Shown: piece after piece, positions 37,054 to 49,600 of the stretch
Layout of the letters: each line of letters begins with the position of its first letter
Position numbering within the stretch: position 1 is the first letter of the stretch
Source of the DNA: Flaccisagitta enflata
Lineage: Eukaryota > Chaetognatha > Sagittoidea > Aphragmophora
Direction: 5' to 3'
Assembly: GCA_965153355.1 (NCBI GenBank)
Contig: OZ231126.1
Span: forward strand, 77,872,001-77,936,000
DNA length: 64,000 nucleotides
Made by a program: the position numbers and the translations under genes
Notes under the pieces: model-generated
The model's database searches: none
What the model was told of the DNA's origin: nothing
Seen by the model: the letters and a program-made list of their open reading frames with translations, nothing else

Positions 37054-37928
37054 GGGCAGCGGCCCCAAAGGGGATGATGTCCTGTAGAACACAGGGGGAC
37101 TTTCATTCTTTTGTCCATCCGTGCGTCCGCCCCCCCCCCTGAGACTCAAATGTCAGCCTCAAGGCTCAAATCCCAGTCTCGAGGCTCAAATCCCAGCCTC
37201 GAGGCTCAAATCTCAGCCTCAAGGCTCAAATCCCAGCCTCTAGGCTCAAATCCCAGCCCCGAGGCTCAAATCCCAGCCTCGAGGCTCAAATTCCAGCCTT
37301 GTAGCTCAAATCCCAGCCTCAAGGCTCAAATCCCAGCCCCAAGGCTCAAATTCCAGCCTAGAGGCTGAAATCCAAGCCTTGAGGCTCAAATCCCAGCCTC
37401 GAGGCTCAAATCCCAGCCTTGAGGTTCAAATCCCAGCCTCAAGGCTCAAATCCCAGCCTCGAAGCTCAAATTCCAGCCTCAAGGCTCAAATCCCAGCCTC
37501 AAGGCTCAAATCCCAGCCTCAAGGCTCAAATTCCAGCCTCGAGACTCAAACCCCAGCCTCAAGGCTCAAATCCCAGCCTCAAGGCTCAAACCCCAGCCTC
37601 AAGGCTCAATTCAAGTTTTATCAAACAACATCATAGCCTCATGGCTCAAATCCCAGCCTCAAGGCTCAAATCCAAGCCTCAAGGCTCAATTCCCAGCCTC
37701 AAGGCTCAAACCCCAGCCTCAAGGCTCCAATCATAGCCTCATGGCTCAAATCCCAGCCTCAAGGCTCAAATCTCAGCCTCAAGGCTCAAATCTGCACACA
37801 CGGACGGAAGAAAGAATGAAAGCCCCCCTGTGTTCTACAGGACATCGTCCCCTTTGGGGCCGCTGCCCTGCTACCCATCACCTACAATCACCAACATATA
37901 TAGCAGGGCAACGGGTATCGCTGACCAC
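37054..37928. mobile_element. Family A element, copy A6 (most complete core)
   Basis: Left inner end gggcagcggccccaaagggg, tgtcctgtagaacacaggg and tttcattctt; right gaatgaaagcccccctgtg, acaggacatcgtcccctttg gggccgctgccct, then outer end cagggcaacgggtatcgctg. The core is ~31 copies of a 20-bp unit (aaggctcaaatcccagcctc, 37140-37790), broken once at 37605-37635. Confidence 0.93.
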
Positions 37929-38019
37929 ATATTGCCCTTGGGCAACTGGTCTCTAAATGTAAGCGTTTTTTTTTGCTGACTTGCCCTTGCCGAGCCATTC
38001 GCGACTTGGGTCCGTGCAT

Positions 38020-38325
38020 GGGTGAATTGGTGGTGATAGGGGGGTGATAGGGGAGTGACGGGTACTTATTGGTGGTGGGATCCGGGGCACTGTGTAGGTG
38101 AATTGGTGATGATAGGGGGGTGATAGGGGAGTGACGGGTACTTATTTTTTGTGGTGGTGGGATCCGGGGCACTGTGTAGGTGAATTGGTGGTGATAGGGG
38201 GGTGATAGGGGAGTGACGGGTACTTATTTTTTGTGGTGGTGGGATCCGGGGCACTGTGTAGGTGAATTGGTGGTGATAGGGGGTGATAGGAGTGACTGGT
38301 ACTTATTTTTTGTGGTAGGGGATGA
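38020..38325. repeat. ~80-bp tandem repeat, about 4 copies
   Basis: Units carry gatccggggcactgtgtagg, tgaattggtggtgatagg and gagtgacgggtacttatt. Confidence 0.95.
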
Positions 38326-38329
38326 GATC

Positions 38330-39500
38330 GCATCAAGATAGATTTATATTTACCAATAAAGGCGACTTTCGCCGACCGTTAAAAAAGTCATAAATAAGAT
38401 TTTTTATCAATGTATGTTTTTTTATATGTGCATCTCATGATATCTGCCTGTTTGTTTATATTATTTATTTTCTGTCTCTCTATGTCTCTTTTCCTTCTTG
38501 GTTTTTATTTTGGTATTTGAGTGTGTGTGCGCATGTATGTTTTAGTGTGTGTATTTGAATGTGTGTATTTGAATGTGTGTATTTGAGTGTGTATTTGAGT
38601 GTGTGTTACATGAGGCTTAAAATTAAAATCCATAAAAAATATCAATTTCTGCAAAAACACAAAAAAATAAAAATTCAAAAAATCAAACCAAGAAGAATAT
38701 TGATTGTATAAACTTCTGGTTGGTGCCACTAGGAAAAAAAAGTTAGCTCCACCCGCTTCTATTGTAATGCATTATGCTTTGATTTTTGGTCAGGGCCGCT
38801 ATTAAAAATTTAAAAACATGCACGTTATTGGTCAATGTCTAATACTTGACGCCACTACCAATATCTTGAATGAACCGTTTCTTCCGAATAAGCTTAGTCT
38901 CTTTGCCCTCCAAATGAATAAACTAGACCTGCCATCGGCCTGAACCATGTTATCCAACGCTAACACAGTCATTGCCTATTCAGCAGAGATGACGATAACT
39001 GATGCAGAAAATGTAACAACAGTTTGAAATTGCAGGTTACATCGAGAATCGCATAAAAATTGAAATTGCAGGTTACAACGAGAATCGTATAAAAATAACT
39101 AACTAATGAACATTCATTTTCTTCTTATTTACTGATAATCAGAGTTAAGACCTCATTTTCAAACTAGCTAATTGCAACTTTCCCATTGCCATGTCGGAAA
39201 AAAGCGGGTTAAATAACGAAAAATTCTCGTTAGAGAAAGACAAAGAACATTTTTTTCGTCAATCTAAATTACGAAGCGTACATTGTACAACAAGATTTCT
39301 ATTCAAGCTAGAAATTTGCCATGCGATCTAAAGATTCTATAGCCTGACGTACAATCTTGCATACAACAAACAGACAGACAAATAATTACCTAGGAAACAT
39401 GGACCGCGGGCAAATCGATGAAAGCGAAAGTTGCTTCTGATGAAATATCCTAATATTGCAATCTCAAGAGCCTATTTTAGTCCACATGGAAACTAAACAA
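38330..39500. other. No gene recognised; short gtgtgtatttga array at 38520-38605
   Basis: A degenerate 12-14 bp gtgtatttgaat repeat near 38545, otherwise AT-rich unique sequence with no coding or RNA feature that I can support. Confidence 0.4.
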
Positions 39501-39508
39501 ACACAACT

Positions 39509-39720
39509 CAGTTAAATCCCGCTCTTACGGATTTAAGAGGGATTTGCAAATTTTACCCGTTGTAGGCAGACTTCTGTTATGGCCAACATAGAAAATATTA
39601 TTTAATCTTTTCATCATTCAATTTATCAAAAAAACGAAACATGTTGAAGAAACTAAGAATTTGAAACCAATAAAGGCGGAATTCCTTAAGAGGCGGATCC
39701 GATAGAGCAAGGTTCAACTG
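39509..39720. mobile_element. Possible terminal-inverted-repeat element (212 bp)
   Basis: Ends cagttaaatcccgctcttac and the inverse of cagttgaaccttgctctatc are similar. TA is present only on the right side. Size and CAGT ends fit a small non-autonomous DNA element. Confidence 0.5.
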
Positions 39721-39839
39721 TACCCCGCTTTTCCACTATTAACCTAATGTGGACCATCATCGACACATTTTAAGGCACTTTTTATAGTTCAATTTCAAAT
39801 ACATTTGAGCATCCCGCTTCCTCCTTCCCCTCTCTTACC

Positions 39840-40145
39840 CCGCCCCCCCCCCCCCGCCCCTTTTCAGCCATCTAGGAATGATGTAAGTCGTTCAAATTGT
39901 TTCTGGAATTGGCGCTTCCGTGTTGATTGTGAGCACAATTTCCCCCCCCCCCGACCCCATTTCAGCAATCTAAGAATGATTTAAGTTGTTCAAATTATTT
40001 TGGGAATTGGCACCCCCTGGTTGATTGTGAGCTTCATTTCCTCCCCCATCTCCCCGCCCCCCATTTCAGCAATCTAGGAATGGTGTAAGTCGTTCAAATC
40101 GTTTCGGGAATTGGCGCCCGCGTGTTGATTGTGAGCTTCGTTTCC
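39840..40145. repeat. ~90-bp tandem repeat, 3 copies with C-runs
   Basis: Each copy carries ttcagcaatctaggaatg, gtaagtcgttcaaatt and ttgattgtgagcttc, preceded by a run of C. Confidence 0.9.
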
Positions 40146-40296
40146 TCTCACTGGCAGTGGCGTTGCCGGTGTACCATCCGCTTTCATTTTCGATTTGAGC
40201 TCCTACACAAAAGAATGAAAAAATTTCAGCAGAAGTTAATCAAACTTGTGAAAGGTGTGAATAACCGTGGCATTTCTTACAAAAGGCGCATAGGCG

Positions 40297-40497
40297 TTTT
40301 AGTCGCGTGCACGCGACTCTGTAACCCCCTATGTTGGTCAGTCGGTCCATCTGTCGGTCGGTCCATCCGTCCGTTGGTGGTCCCCATTAGCTTTTTTCGG
40401 CTTTAGAGGCGGTTTTTGCATTACTGCCCCTGCCTTTTATATCACTGCCCCAGCCTACCCGCACGCGACCCCGACGGCAGTGAATCTGGCCTTGTTC
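40297..40497 (+). mobile_element. Family B class I element
   Basis: Perfect palindromic head agtcgcgtgcacgcgact, ggtcggtccatccgtccg, ggtccccattagctttttt, tgcccctgcctttt, cgcacgcgaccccgacgg and end tctggccttgttc. Confidence 0.85.
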
Positions 40498-40624
40498 TTT
40501 TGTGTGTGTTGTCTCACTGGTTTTATTTGTCTGGCATCAACGTCTAGATTTATCCCAAGTTTTTTCTCCATATAACTCCATCGTTATTCTTTTTATTTCG
40601 TCATTTTTTTTTCAAGTTTTTAAT

Positions 40625-40862
40625 TGCAGACACGCAACTCTATAAGAGGCTTTGTCCATCCGTCCGTTGGTCCGTTGGTCCTTTGGTCCGTCCGTGAGCA
40701 CGAGTCGAAAAGTGGGAAAATGAGCGTTTTAGAAGCTTTTTGTGTGAATGTCTGTGTTGGAAGGAGGGTTGGGTGGGGCGTTGGGTATGGATGCGGGTTG
40801 GCTGCCCAGCCTGCCCCTGCCCAACCGTCCGCAACGATATTATGACCCCGCGTCACTGGTTG
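40625..40862 (+). mobile_element. Family B variant (class IV)
   Basis: gcagacacgcaactctataa gaggctttgtccatccgtcc, ggtccgtccgtgagcacgag, gcccctgcccaaccgtccg and tgaccccgcgtcac. Shares its start and its end with 45391-45510. It lies about 80 bp downstream of the chitin synthase stop. Confidence 0.7.
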
Positions 40863-40943
40863 TTTTTGCGTAAAGCTCAAACTCTTTTTGAAACACTGGA
40901 TTCAATAATAAAACACTCGATACACAATAGTGCAACATCAGCA

Positions 40944-41176
40944 CTATTTCCCTCCGTGATATTCCACCTGCAACACGGTGATTCCGGGTGGGAGTTGCTG
41001 TTGATCGGCAAACACCTCCTCTATGCTTCTGCGACCATGAGCTTCCTCTCTGAAGGACCGTTGGGTGTAGGCGTACCACCGCCGTTTAAACGCCAAATCC
41101 AGAGAGTTCTTGGTAAAACTCTTGGAGTAAGATCTTTTGTCTTTGCCCTTACGATGACGACGGTGCGGTTTCATGC
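40944..41176 (-). CDS. Chitin synthase terminal exon 33
   Basis: Acceptor CCTCAG|GC. Encodes a basic tail (MKPHRRHRKGKDKRSYSKSF ... RRSIEEVFADQQQLPPG) ending EYHGGK and TAG at 40944. A Family B-like variant begins about 80 bp downstream. No AATAAA signal is visible on the coding strand in the first 80 bp after the stop. Confidence 0.88.
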
Positions 41177-43486
41177 CTGAGGGTATATGAAACAAATTAA
41201 AGTTTGCAATCGTTGTGATTCATTCGGTACCGATTGAGATAAAGCTCAACTTTTGGGAAAATTCTCAAGGGTAACAGGTCATTGTAGAAAACGTAGCCAA
41301 TTTCTTAAGGAAGTAGCTACGTTTTTATCAATGACCCGTTATATACACGGGCGGTTAGATGTTCACAACCGAACAACCTGGTAGACACTAGAGGCAGTAC
41401 TACTGCTCCAAGGCGCTAAAGATTGACGGATCGACCGACAGGCGGACCGATATGCTAATTAACACATCGGCCACAAGAGCACTTACTTGGATCCTCTACA
41501 TTCATTTTGCCACCAGAAGGCATCATGCCCTTCTTTCCATCCGGAATTATTTGTGCGTCAATTGAGGCGTAATGATTTTCGTCTAGCATCAAATAGGAGA
41601 GAGTCATTAATCAGTTCTTCAGAGATGTTAAGGAAGCATAACTCATTGGATCGTGGAGACCTCTGCTCGGTTGTTCCGGCAGTCAGACTATTTCATCTAA
41701 TTTTTTTATTTCATTTCTTTTTTGTAACTCCCCTCTTTCACACGAACCTAAATATTCAGTATCAAATTGAAACATTCTTTCAAATCATTCATTCATTTCA
41801 TTCATTCATTCATTTTATCCATTCATTTTATTCATTTCATTCATTCATTAAAAACATTCATTCATTAGAGACATACATAAAAGTCGCAACATTGGCCTAC
41901 ACGGCCGTGTTTATGGAAATTACGACAAACAAGAAAAGCGTCAAAATGTAAGAAATCACCACTGGGAATATTTCCTCCTCTGGCGTCAGATTCGTAGTCG
42001 ACATTTGAATCTTCGGGGAAACTCGTATCGTTGTCGTCAGAGTCGCTGTAATCAGGCAATGGAAATTCGTCATCTTCCTCCAATCCCTGGTTTAAAGTTG
42101 AAAAGACTTAAAAAAGACCCGACAAACCAACCAACCTACCAAGGGCTAAGCGGGTATTTTGTTTTTTGAGCAAGATGAATATAAAGATACAGATAACGTC
42201 ACGGACCGGATGCATATCTGTAGTTATTTGAACATTGTGCCTACACTTATTTTTTTTTATAAGCACCTCGTTTATAAGCACGCCCAGCCTCCAATATTGG
42301 CAAAATTTAAGCACAATGCTAAGCACGCTCCAGGCTGAGATTTTCAATTGAAAAAAAATTCATAGTGAATTTCTAAAAATATGCCAATTTTTAGACATTT
42401 TTGATTGGAATTTCCAATAAAAACTGAAATTATCTTTAATATCAATCTGTCAGTACATTCAGGATACTTATAGAAATAATTGAATTTATAACAATACTTA
42501 AGAATATTATTGCTTAGATACTATTGGTAATAAAAATGTATTGCTGTAACAAGGACCACCGAAAAAAGATAATATATTATGATACTGAATAACACAAGAA
42601 ATCTAAAAAAAGTTTACCAAATCAAGAAACTTTTCTCATCCCATACTTTATATGAAAGTAGGACAATGTCAGTGAAAGATACTGTATATCTTTTTATATA
42701 AAATACATTCATTACTGTATTTCATACTATACTTTTTTCTATACTATACTTAATTCTATATTATACAATACACTGTGCTATACTGTTTTCTATACCCTAT
42801 TGCGTACTTTGTTCTATACTGAAACTGAATAGGATAATTATTTACCAATAAATAGTAAGCACATATTTAAAAACATTTCAGCCTCGAAAATAAGATTTTG
42901 CTAAGCACGCTCAGCCTCAGCCAAAAAAAGTGCGTGCTTATAAAAAAAAAGTGTAATACGAAAGGGGGGAAATACTGGAGGAAAATAGAAGATTTAGAGA
43001 GTTTTTGCCCTTCAATGTTCTTTTGGAGTCTCTCATTTTTCTTTTCTTTCGTTTCTCTCGTTTGTTTTTCTCTCAATCCATCCAGTTTTTAATCGCGTGC
43101 ACGGGACTATATGACCTGCTCTGTCCGTCGGTCGGTCCGTCGGTCCTTCACGCTTAGTTTTTTTCGTAGTTTTACGACTTCTTAAGTCATTTAAAGTCAT
43201 TTCAAGTCATTTAAAGACAATTTACATTTAGTCTATTAGTCTTTTGCGACTATTCTTTTTGTATTCTTCTCTCTTCTTTCTTCCTTTCATTCATTTTCTT
43301 TCCTTCTTTCTCTCTCACCTTGATTTGTTGAAGCTCTTTAACAGCATCGACAACTTGTTCTACGGCGAATTTTTCCTGCTTCTTCTTAAACTCTGTAAAA
43401 GCGAGGATGTGTAAGAACGTGCCCCATCGGTGCCATAACATCGACACAAACTGCGAGAGAGAGCGAGAGAGAGAGAAAGAGAGAGC

Positions 43487-43547
<61 letters not shown>

Positions 43548-43624
43548 GAGAGAGAAAGAGAGGCGCGAGAGAAGAAGCTGAGAGAGCGCGAGAGAGCGCG
43601 AAGAGCGCGAGGAAGCCTGAAGAG

Positions 43625-43674
<50 letters not shown>

Positions 43675-46600
43675 CGCGAGAGGAAAGAGGCGCGAGAGAG
43701 CGCGAGAGCGCGAGAAAGCGCGAGAGAGCGCGAGAGAGCGAGAGAGAGCGAGAGAGAGCGAGAGAGACCGAGAGAGCGAAAGAGGATAGAACGTAAGAAA
43801 ATAAGACGGAAAGAATAACTACTCAATAATAGAGAAAGAAAGAAAAACGCGTGTAGAAACTGAGGGCGCTATTACGGCGAGGAAAATAACTGGGAAATGA
43901 GACCCCAGAGAGCAAAAAAAAAAGACTCGATGTACAAGATAACAGAAAGAAGAGAAAGAACGGAAAGAGATAAAGATTTTTTTTAAACGCGTGGGGGGGG
44001 GGGGGGGTGATGTATAACGAAGGAGGAAAAAAGAAAGGTTGATGACATTTAAATAGATGATAAGAAAAGAGGAGAATCGAGGTGAAGGTGAAAGGTGAAG
44101 ATACGGATGATCAAGTAACCCCGCTTCCTTTCCCGCGCATACACTCATACATAAACTCAGCATATAAAATGCATGGCTTTTAGACTTTTTGACTATTGGA
44201 CTACGGATCCACGGACGGAGGGACGAATGGACTGACAGACAAAGACTTTTATCAAGTTGCGACCAAAAATGAATGAGGTAATATATGATGGGAGGGGGAA
44301 TAAAACTCGTGATTGTGAAAGAGGTCGAATGTGAAAGGCGAAAATGAAATAGAAAGGATGGAGGGAGTATAATACTTCAGCGTCTTAAAAAGTTCTCCAT
44401 TTCTTTTAATTTGCATCTATGGCTGAGGTCCCTTCATTCAGACAATATCAGGAAAGTCTTGCAAGAAAACGCCTAATCAAGAAACAAGCCCAAGATAGGG
44501 GAAAAGTTGCGGACGGTTAAAGGCAGGGGCAGTCCTACAGTACTACAAAACTACAGTACTACAGTACATCAGTATTTTATTCTTACCTACCTTACATTGA
44601 CATGAAACACTATGAAAAGACAAAAAATAACAGACCGACGGACCGAAACAGCCTTAAGGTGTATAGTCGCGTGTACGCGACTAAAAAAAGAAAATACGGT
44701 GGGTTAATCCAACCTGTATTCCCAAGATGGTGGCGAAAAAGATAAGATGCATCAATCCAAGTGGCTCCAATTGAATTTGCTCGTCGTAAATCCAAACGTG
44801 GAATTTGATGAATAAAGAATCAGCGAGACGTTCGTGAACAAGCATCAAGGGAAAAACAAGCGCCATCCTTAATGGGTGCCACAAATGATAAAGGATTAGT
44901 TGACGTGTGAAGTCTAAGGACAAGTTCTTATGGTTTATATTCAGATGACGGGTTGTTACAGTGACCAAGCCCAACTACTCTCAGGTATTGGGTTCAACAA
45001 CAACCGATTCCATATCTTGTTTCTTTTTTTAGGTGCGACAAAGCACCTCTACAACTGGCTGTGTCCGTCGGTTGGTCTGTCGGTCTGTTAGTCGGGTAAC
45101 GCATTCATTCGACGATCCACACGTCGCACCTTATTGGCCTACTTGGCCTTGTTTTTAATTGGGAAGAAAACTTTTCAAGGAATACATACGAAAGTGAAAT
45201 ACAAAAGGTTAACCCCCCCAAAAGTGATGCCTTATCAGAACAATTATAGAACTTAATTCCCCGTTTGGAGTTATTTCGTATTCAAAGTAAGCTATAAGTA
45301 CAACTCAAGACTAGAAAGGAAATTGCAAAACTGAAACTAATGGTATTGACTTAAGCTCACAATCCCTATCCTTTATGTCCTTTATAGTAGTGGACTTTAT
45401 AAGAGGCTTTGTCCCTTGTTCCGTCGGTCTGTCCATCTAGCTGGGGGTTGGAAGCCCCTGCCCACCCATCCACAATAATATTGTGACCCCACGTCACTTG
45501 TTCATTCAATAAATGAAGCTGTAACGGGGACACTACACTTTCAGGGGGATGACTCCTTGTATTCCACTTTTGTCAGTATACTATTTTCGGTCGTACCACA
45601 ATGCGTTAAACATGAGGAAAGCGAAGGAGAGTCGATCTCTGAGGACTTTGAACTCCACTTTAAGCTTCTTGTCTTGACGTCTGTCAGTCGGGAACGGCCG
45701 CAGATATTTCGCAATCATCTTCGTCCAAAATTGCAGCTCTTTTTCATCCAAGAACCTAATAACATACAATCATTTTTTAATGACATAAATTATGAGCGCT
45801 ATTAGTACAACAACAACACCACCAACAACACCAACGACAATAACGACAACATCAACGACAATACCAACAACGACAACACCAACAACAACAACGACAACAA
45901 TGACTACAGCAACAACAACAACACCACCACCAACAACGATAAGAACAGGGCCAGATACACGGCTACCGAATCGCGTGCGGGTGGTCAGTGATGAAACATG
46001 CTAGCCCAAGCTTTTGGGCAGGAGCAAAAGACTCCCAAAAACGCCAAAAATGCTTACAAAACTAGCGGCGACCGACCGACCGACCAACATAGCGGGATTC
46101 AGAGTCGCGAGCACGCGACTAAAAACAACAGCCATCAAAATCTACATACCTAATCTTTCCGTCTCTGAGCACTTTCTCATTGATCCAATAGGGATTTCTG
46201 AGGTCGTCTCTCTTTACTTTATTGGCAGGTCTCGCGTGATTGTAGATCATTTCTTGCGCTGATAATGATATTTCACCCATGGCCGACAACTCCTAGAACA
46301 CACGCACCAAACTTCCGTTAACACAATTCGTTTTTTCTTTTTTTCGTTTTTTGTCTGTTTTTCCCGGGGGGGGGGGGGCGCTCAGCAAGCCTCAATAAGC
46401 GGCAATAAAATCATCCGACCGCCTACAAAATGCATACTGATGAACCTCGCCAGGGACGAAAAAATTTTATCTTTAATAATTGGATATCTATCATCGCCAC
46501 ATAATGAATTAAAAGAATGTAAAATAAAAGCCATTAAAAGCAAATTTCCATTACTCTTGGATCAATTATGGTGGGGTGTAACTGTACCCTGTCTTCAAAA

Positions 46601-49600
46601 GCAACTGTAACCAGCAAAAGATGTATTATGCCATAACTATTCCCATCACAAAATTCATATTTTTCTGTCTGAAAGCATATCAACTGCCATTTCTTCATGC
46701 AAAATTTCAGCACTTTTTGTCAAGTGGTTTAGCTTCTACATAATTTTGAAAAGTACCCAAATTTACTCAAAATATTGCAATTTTTATATAGAATAAAAAG
46801 AATTGATTTATTCAACCTGGTGCAAATAGCCAAAAAATTGATTTTGAGTATCTGTATTGATCCCATACTAAATGATCTTTATTACCAATATGATTTTCTT
46901 TCATATCATGCATAATGATAAGATATAGCAATCAAAAAAAATGATTTTTTTAATATGAAATGTTGTTAAAATATGAAAAATCAGGAAAAAACTTAATAAA
47001 AACATAACAAATACATCAAAATGTGTGTTTTTTTGAAACATGAAATTGTATCCTTCGAAAAATCTTCAATTTGAGACCAATCCCAGAGTTTTAGCTCAAA
47101 GCGTTTATAAGTTACATAGGTTTGAAGTCAAACGCCCCCATCTAAGTCTGAAATAGAAAGCTGTATCGCCATGAGTGATCTTCTACTTTAAAATGGTGCA
47201 GAAGCTAAACCACTAGACGAAAAGTGCTGAAATTTTGCATGAAGAAATGGCAGTTGATATGCTTTAAGACAAAAAATCCAAATTCTGTAATAGGAATAGT
47301 TATAGCATAATACATCTTTTGCTGGTTACAGTTGCTTTTGAAGACAGGGTAGTTGAAAGAAAAAAGTGATCTCCATCGCCCATGGCCCTTGCCTTAGCTT
47401 GACGGGATAGAGGGTCGTCGTCATCGGAGAGCCCCAAGCGGGCCAACATCTCTTGCTTCTCGATGCGTTCCAAGATGATGAGAACTTGTCGCAGGAGGGC
47501 GTCAGAAACAGTTTGAGACCTTCCATCGTCGATCATGTCCACAATCGCTTTCGCTTTCTTAATCTGTGTTAACAAGGATGATTTATTCATACCAATACCA
47601 ACACCAATTCCCTCAATTTTCGACATCTTTTAGCTGCAGACACGCGACTGTGCGCTGCTATGTCGATCCATTGGTTAGTCTTTCCATCAGTCGGTCTGGC
47701 ACTGCGTTGGTAAATCAGAAACATTTTAGAATTATCACCCATTGAATTTTTTAATGGTATTTTAAGTCATTCTTTGGTCCATATACGCCAACCGTCATGT
47801 GCTACTGTGTGTTTTGCTTTTTTTTTAGACTGCTTAGTTTTCTTAGTTTGATTGGTTATATTGCCAGCACCAAGTTGTAAAAAACTTGTAAATCTAGGAA
47901 AAGTTTTGCTAACTTCGATTATCTCAAAGCAATTTTGGTCATTTTTAATCATTTAAATTCAACAAGTCAATAAAGGTCATTTTTGCAGACATAGGTCATA
48001 TTTGCAGATATTGGTCATACGAAGTAATCTAAAAATGTTCAAGCGATTTAGTTACATCACACACGTGTCATATTGGTGTTGACCTAGTTGTCATTTTTCT
48101 CACTTGTTGATAATCCTCTTCTTCTTGCTTCTTAGCAATATCTTCTCTCGTGCCCCATTCACCGACGTGAAGATTACAAAGTGAGTAAATAATAACCAAA
48201 ATGTACCCAACGGGAATGCAAAGGAAGTAGATCATCAACGGATAGATGCAACTGATTTCCATGGGATGCAGCAATGCAGTCACCACGAATATCACCACTA
48301 AAACTACAACAAACATGACCCCAGTTGTCTTCCAGGATCCATCCACCACGCGAACCAATGTCCCTGTTGGCCGAGAGTGACAAGGAGATATGCAATATAT
48401 ACGATTAAAGTCAAAAAATTTCAACCACCTCCACCATGGTCTTATTATCCAAGCATGCTCCGTTTGACAAGCAAACCCTTACCAACAATGACCACCATCA
48501 TTTGGATGGCATAGTATGTTCCCATCACGCCAGCGGCGAATATTTGAGTCTCTTGTTTGAGGGGCATGTAACAGATCACAACAAATATGATGGCCGGTAA
48601 AGTGGCTTGAGCAAAACAGGACCTGGAATATTTTCCAATTTTAAAAAATGGTAAGAAAAGAAACTCCAACTTAAAGAAACTAGAAATTATTTCACGCAAA
48701 ACATGACTTTACCACAAGCTGTTGTCAGTGACTGCATTGAGAGCATCGGCGATGGCAATTATGATGGTGGCTGGTCCCAAAATTGTGGACATGACATAAA
48801 AGATCTGCAAAATTTTCCGAAATCAATTTGTTTAAATCAAGGTAACAAATGAATGGATGCAAGCAACTTCTAAGCATCTCTGCTGGCAAACACAAATGCA
48901 CACACGAACCTGATAAATGATATACCAAATTGAGATGGATGGGTTGGTTTTAATCAAAAATTTATAATTGATGATGATTTCCACAATGTTTGCCAGAGTT
49001 GAAGGAATCCATCTTCTCCGTTGCTAAAAAATGAAGATGGTGCCTTAGATTCGTAGAATCACAAAATAAATAATATGAAAAATCTAAAAATCTAAATTTC
49101 CCAATGACAGCAAAAATACCTTGAAAAACTCGGTGAATGATTTTGGGGCGTGTGTAAGGCAATCAGCCGCGGCACAATATTCTACCCTGTATCCCCGTTC
49201 CAGCAAAAGAGTACACAACCAACGGTCCTCGCCTATACAAAGTTTTAAAAAAGCCGTCAAAATCATACAATCACAACCCAGATGTACATACTCAGACGGC
49301 AATCAAATTCAGACATATTTTTGAGACTCCGGAAACAAAGGTTCTCCTTACCAAGATCCCACTGAAGAATTTGATTAGCCTCATCTCCAACAGAGGTGAA
49401 TTTCCTCATGACATTGTCGTCTAACAAGGACGACGCACGATACAAGCTGAAACATCCTGGAGCGCACAAAACGCATCCCAACATGTGTTCCGTCGCCTAG
49501 GTAAGTGTTGGAAATCAAGGTGGCTAAGATGCGCAATGTTTAAGGAGCAGTTGACAGGTGACTTTTGACACAGATATTCTCTCAATAACTAATCACATAA

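Noticed and set aside
40740-41180. 146-codon plus-strand open frame
   Set aside because: Antisense shadow of chitin synthase exon 33 plus a Family B variant.
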